Assembly (NCBI GenBank): GCA_036244855.1
Contig: BQKZ01000272.1
Span: 24,523-88,522, forward strand
Length of the DNA stretch: 64,000 nt
Source: Temnopleurus reevesii
Lineage: Eukaryota; Echinodermata; Echinoidea; Temnopleuroida; Temnopleuridae
Direction: 5' to 3'
This document shows positions 58,690 to 64,000 of the stretch, one piece after another; within the stretch, counting starts at the first letter, position 1, and each line of letters starts with the position of its first letter. The notes under the pieces were generated by a model. That model saw only the letters and a list, made by a program, of their open reading frames with translations. It was not told where the DNA came from and did not search any database. The position numbers and the translations under genes are program-made.

Positions 58690-61610
58690 TTGGAAGACGT
58701 TCCTTGCGCATGTGGTTATTTTGATCTTTCAAATGCTCCGATCTATCTCGAGGTCTATTTTTTCTTCTTCTTCCTCCTCCACTCCTTCATCTTCTTATTA
58801 TTATTAATATTTCTATCGTTATTATTGTTGTTATTACTTAATTCTTTCTTGAGAAAGTGAATTACGCATAAAATAACATCAGTCGTCCATAATAACACGC
58901 GCGTGGCATAGGGGCGGGGCACACGAAAAACACGTGTTTTGAAAGTATGAAACATAATTGACCACGCCCTTTTTAATGATATGACCCGCCCATCCACGGT
59001 ACGCGCCATGCATACCAAATCACGCGCCATGTAAAGCGCGTTTGTCCGAGCGAAATGGGTCGAGGTAAAATGTTACGAAAAAAATTAAAGCGAGGCGCGA
59101 ATGAGACTGGTGATCTATAACTTCAATTTGTACTCAGTAATATGATAGGACCAAAGAGGTTTTTTTTCTTATTTGGTCATCATCACAGCATCCATAGAGA
59201 TGTGGAGTATATTAGCTAGATGCATTGATGTTGTGAATTTACTTCTTTGGAAAATTACCTTTGTAGGCTGTATGGCATCACACGAATGTAATATGTATGT
59301 GGAGAAACTTTCAAATTGACAAAGAACAGTCATTTCCTACTTTCTTATCGATACATGTAATTCGTTTTGATAACAATTCCAACTGTGCCCAGTGCTTGGG
59401 TTGTTGTTCTCAAGCACATACCCAAAGAAGTATGTATAGAAACTCTTTGCCCCCCCCCCCCTTCCCAGTCAATTGACACTTCTTTTTCCTTCTATCTCTC
59501 TTTCCGATTCTTATTCTCACTCTCTCGTCTCTCGTTCTCCCGAGCTGATCCGCGGCGCAAGCTCGGTGTATTTGCTAGCCTTCCATCAAGCGGAAACACA
59601 TTTTTCCTTTTTCCTCCAGCGTCACTTCCACCTGAGTTAGGTGAACAGCGGGTGTCAGGTGAAATAAAAGTAGCCGGTAGCTCAGTCAAACTCCACTTGA
59701 ACGTATGTAGGTAAGCAGTACAAAACTGTGATGTGATTAATGACACCATTCAATGATAGTCATATTATTTTCAAACGATTACTAATTCCAGTCAAAAAAT
59801 GTCTAATTCCAGTCGAAAAATGTCTTTATTCCATTTGAGATTGGCTTTCTAAATTTTATCATGTCGAAATAAGATGCAGAAGAATTTAGATTTCTGAGTT
59901 TCTGATTAACCTTCAAAGATAATTTCACATGAATTCTTAATGTTTGACGAGCACTGACTTGAAACTGCAAAATTTTCGTGTAAAGCAAGGGCCGCAGACT
60001 GTTTTGAAAATCTAGGGGGTGGGGGCTATAGATACGCATTTTTACACACTCTCATATAAATAGGCTTGCACGAAAGAAGTAAGAGCTACTGCCCCCCCCC
60101 CTCCCATTTCCCAATTCCGCGGTCCCTGCAAAGTACCTCATAATAATGTTGTGTCTGCGAAAGCTAGCCAAACACTGAAGTTCAGCAATGGTGTTTTACT
60201 CCGAAGTACGAGTTGTATGTTTACACATTATGCCTCTGATAATTACCACCCAATTAAAGTAAATTACGACACAGGACGTTTTTACGACTAATCTTCAATT
60301 GAGTTTGTCATTGTAGGCTGAATCATCGCTTTGCGTGGGGTACAACCAAAGAGGTTCATTTACTTTCATTATAAACCACCGGTGCACCACGCTCCTATAC
60401 ATAATGGACGACCTGCTGAAAACGGTGGTTTTCAATTTTGAACAATTCGCGAAAACAATATCACGAAAAAGTCAAATTCCGATGCAGAATATGAAGGTTC
60501 GATGTAATTAGTGTAAAAATTGATTTACATTCAACTATCACAGCATCATAGGAAAGGAGTGTCCCGGTGTTACGGTTTCAGACACCCCCCTCCCCGCCCC
60601 CCCCCCCCTACTTGAGACGGAGTACACTTCGAAAGTGAAGATTTTTGGGTGGGCCTCGTCAAGCGATCGGCGGCCAAAAAAAAAACCACACATTTTATCC
60701 CAATGCACCCCCAACCCGCCTCTAAAAGTGTACATAAAACCTGAAATACACAACTCATCAAGTCCCTGTGAAATTTTAGTTGCACGTGCAGATTTCCCAT
60801 GGCGGATTTTCCAAAAAAAAGTTTCGGAAGTTTATTAAAACCAAAATACGCGGGAAAAAATCCCGTCCGAGTTCCATGCGCGCTGCCTGAGTACTCAGTG
60901 GAGATTGAAAATCGGATGAAAATCAACGAAATGAATCAAGCTAGCTGCATATATCGATGGGAAATGAACGTTATGGCAAAATAATTATTGTAAATTCCAC
61001 AGAAAATTGCAAAGAGGAATGATAAAATTCTGCATGGGCCTTTTTCGGGGTCCATCATGTTTCAACTCGATAATTTACGGCGACTAATAGTGGTCTCTGC
61101 GGGCCTCATCTAGGCCTATTCTTATAAATTCTCCCAGTGCAAATTGATATTAGTTGAGACAGATTTATTGGTCTATTTGTATATTTGGTACCCCGATTTT
61201 AACCATTGTTTTAAATTGACGTAAAAAATTGACGGGAAAACAGTGCCATATCAGACCAGTATTTCCCGGTTCTTCACTGTATACATGGGGTATGAGTTCA
61301 GGTGTGCAACCAGTGGGTATAGAGGGGCCCAATACAAAAATAGGGAATGGAAAAAAATAAAGGTAAAGGGGCGAAGAATGTAAGGACCTCTTTTTTTGTT
61401 TGTTTGTAATTATGTTTGTTTGTCAGATAAAAAAAAAACATTCCGCCCCTTCCAAGTGCAGCCCTATATATACACGCCTGGAGTTTCTGCTGTATTTTAG
61501 TAGGCTTGTTTTACTGTATAATAAGCTCAAATCATGATTCCCCCATTGACATTGACCTTTCAACTCGAACTCTATACAGGAAGTCGATCCAGCAGAGGAA
61601 CAACTGTGCG

Positions 61611-61641
61611 TGACGTCATTACGGCGTCTTTCTTGACGTCA
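61611..61641. promoter_or_regulatory. Two perfect CRE palindromes
   Basis: TGACGTCA occurs at 61611-61618 and 61634-61641, 23 bases apart start to start. This is the full CREB/ATF site. No adjacent gene is identified. Confidence 0.4.
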
Positions 61642-62399
61642 TCACCTTTTCTCATCTTCGAATTCGTGCTCTGGAAGAAAGTTCGTTTTTCGTCTCGTTT
61701 GGCATGTTTGGGGTTTATTTATTCTTTCACAATAAACATTCTGGGAACTATTTGTGGAAGGTGCACTTGTGCATTCTCACGCTTTTCTCAAGATTATCAT
61801 GATTTTAGGTCAAAATTAATGCGCTAATGTATTCTATTTTACTGTGATATTTACTCGAATTTAGCCCTAAAAAAAACTGATAAGCTCGGCATGAAATCAT
61901 GAAATGGCCTGACTTGACTGAGATTTTTTTTTTATAGATTTCATACACATAGTACTCATGCCGCCATGCGCTTACTTTCAGATTATAAACCATGAACTCC
62001 AAACCTTCCCCAAAAGATTTTAGTTCACTGACCAAAAAATTCTCTATCCGCGTGTAGGCTAAAATATCGCGTAAAGCCTGAAATATATTCATCAATTTAT
62101 GATATTTCTAGAAAAATTATATGCTTTCCGATGACAGCACTTTACCCTAATAGAAGGAATATATAATATAGGGAAAATGGAAATATAAACATTTCCCGGA
62201 CTAAATCCTTTCGGTTTTGCTTTATCTGCACGCGATTAACCAGTAATTGGGGGAAAATACAGTACATATATATATATATTTTTTTTGTTGTTGTTGAGAA
62301 TTATAGGCTGTACAATTTTTCTTGTCTCTCAGTTTTCGCCATTTTTGTCTCCTTGGTGAAGTGACTGGTCTTTGATTTGTTACTTTTTCAGCTATTGTT

Positions 62400-62505
62400 G
62401 TATGTCATTTATTTCTTTGTTATTTAAATATTCTATTGTATCGCCTTGAATTGTATTTGTCAGAAAGTGCGCATTATAAATAGTTATTATTATAATGATA
62501 AAACG
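62400..62505 (+). mobile_element. Retroelement 3' tail fragment
   Basis: ATTGTATCGCCTTGAATTG, then GCGCATTATAAATAGTTATT and ATTATTATAAT, has the CGC-TATAAATA-(ATT)n layout of LINE/SINE 3' ends, like the tail of the SINE at 37.4 kb. Only the tail is present. Confidence 0.45.
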
Positions 62506-64000
62506 ATATACGAATAGGATTAGAAGAAGAGGTCGAAACTCCGGCCCAAGAACCATGCATGTCAGTCTAAATTTCCGCTGTTCCCGCCACTTTGAACGGA
62601 CCATTTTGATAAGTTATGACAGTGACAAGGCCGTGGGTAGCATCACCATGACAACCAAAGTCTCCATGATGAGCACGGGTTCATGAAAAATCTTAGTCTT
62701 TGTCCAGACATTGTTTTAAGATCCAAACTTGAGGAGCTCGTCTTCAATTCTTCATTATTGAAGTGATTTATTGGGCCTTCTAGCAACACACTTTGAATTT
62801 GAACTTAATTAGACTTGTTTTATGGTTGCAGTAATAAAAGAATGAAAGGAAAATGTGGCAGATATTTGAGGCTCAACAATGTTCTCAACTGAAATTGACA
62901 AAATATACACTCATCTGTATTTCAAATATCATCATTGTTTTGTTACCCGTTGATGTTGATAAAAGCTATCATACAGTCTTGTCTGTTTATAAATGGCAAT
63001 GGAGATAGCCAGATATTTTCTACTCTATACATGTTTTTGCACCAAGGTCTGTAGAACTTTTACAAGTTCATGCATTACATAGCGGTTATGACGTCACAAT
63101 GAATCCCACATGAACGCAAATAACAATAGCTTTCAACCAAATGGTTGGGGTTTTTGAGAAATTTGAGTAATTTTCGACATAAATCGGGGATTCTTTATTT
63201 CTCCACAGCTTTATGCACACGTTTATATGAATACATGGAAACTATTTCATTATCATCATCCATGATAATACTGCCTTGAGGGTAAGCATGAAGCGAAAGG
63301 CAAATTAGTTATCTTATTTTTACTGAAAATCATGCCGAGTCGTACAAAGTTTTAATTGATAATAATGATTAAGCCGATATTGCTGCTGATTGCAACAAAA
63401 TTTTCCAACCAAATTGAACTGTTCTAGTAGTTGCTGACCATTGTCACCGTGATACATCGATGAATGTATAGATGGGATTGTTTTGGTCAAACTTGAAGGA
63501 ATCAGGGCCAATTAAGGCCGATTCCATCATATCCATGGTCAGAGAATGGTCATTGATGATGCGGCCATGTAGTCTTGACCACTCTCGATATCCGTCTCCA
63601 GTGACCAAGATAAAGCTCTATGGTTAGACATAAATCACGCATTATTTGGAGGAAAACTTATCAATGACATCAATGGATTTCAGACCACTCAGTTCATTAA
63701 ATTCATTCGTGATGCTGAAAAATAAATGACTTTTTTGACCATATATCAGGCTATGATCAGCAAGTTAGGAACGACCCTAAGAACGACTGGGGCTGGTATC
63801 AGTCATTATGCTCATTCTCACGGTTTTGCACAATTAGATGAATTATGATGGGGTAACGACAATTCGTATGGTTTTTCTAAAGCATTTTTGGATCGGGGTA
63901 CTTAGCAAAATATATCTTGTAAAATACAAAATTATTTTCTAAAATACTGGCATGAAATGAAACTAGATATTTTAGGCTTCAAATATTTCCAAAAATAAAA

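Larger units (their letters stand above)
57246..64000. other. Intergenic DNA downstream of ZFP36L
   Basis: I can support no gene in these 6.7 kb. The region is CpG-richer than the large intron at 58.85-59.1, 59.5-59.7 and 60.6-61.1 kb. It holds poly-C runs (59450-59461, 60092-60101, 60597-60608), a retroelement tail (62400-62505), two close CREs (61611-61641) and a hairpin (58631-58687). A possible noncoding first exon at about 59520-59710 ends in AG|GTAAGC. Confidence 0.55.

Noticed and set aside
58450..58860. 136-codon open frame
   Set aside because: Its second half is translation of a TTC/TTA microsatellite and the first half contains the hairpin; no domain.

Overview
This is a window of animal nuclear DNA: AT-rich, sparse in coding sequence, with GT-AG introns, short exons, long UTRs and many interspersed repeats. 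The repeat content (a tRNA-derived SINE with an ATT-rich tail, poly-C tracts, frequent AGGCCTA words) and the protein sequences suggest a deuterostome, most likely an echinoderm such as a sea urchin. That assignment is inference, and I cannot name the species. I see no bacterial, viral, plasmid, CRISPR or rRNA features.

Layout: (1) Positions 1-4729 hold the 3' part of a + strand gene whose exons join in phase into the C-terminal end of a THADA-like protein, the HEAT/ARM-repeat regulator of tRNA position-32 2'-O-methylation. Seven short exons are visible here, the first cut by the window edge. (2) Positions 4730-43706 are one intron of about 39 kb, filled with repeats, foldback elements and two single-N assembly joins. 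(3) Positions 43707-43847 are the last THADA coding exon, followed by a long 3' UTR ending near 46.0 kb. (4) Positions about 46.0-52.4 kb are intergenic and locally CpG-richer, with a cluster of E2F-like sites at 48.4-49.2 kb. (5) Positions 53051-54654 are a complete two-exon + strand gene for a 387-residue ZFP36/TIS11 (tristetraprolin) family mRNA-decay protein with two perfect CCCH fingers and a C-terminal CNOT1-binding-type motif. Its approximately 2.6 kb 3' UTR carries many UUAUUUAU-type AU-rich elements. (6) Positions about 57.3-64 kb are intergenic with no gene that I can support.

The two genes do not share a pathway. Their order and orientation (THADA then ZFP36L, head to tail) match the human THADA-ZFP36L2 arrangement at 2p21 as I recall it, which suggests an old linkage. 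A reasonable hypothesis is that the huge last THADA intron and the CpG-rich spacer carry regulatory DNA for the ZFP36L gene. The AU-rich elements in the ZFP36L 3' UTR suggest that the protein represses its own mRNA. I found no convincing new biological system. The best leads are the linked gene pair, the ARE cluster, the foldback and SINE families, the one-sided poly-C tracts and a probable haplotype duplication at a single-N join.
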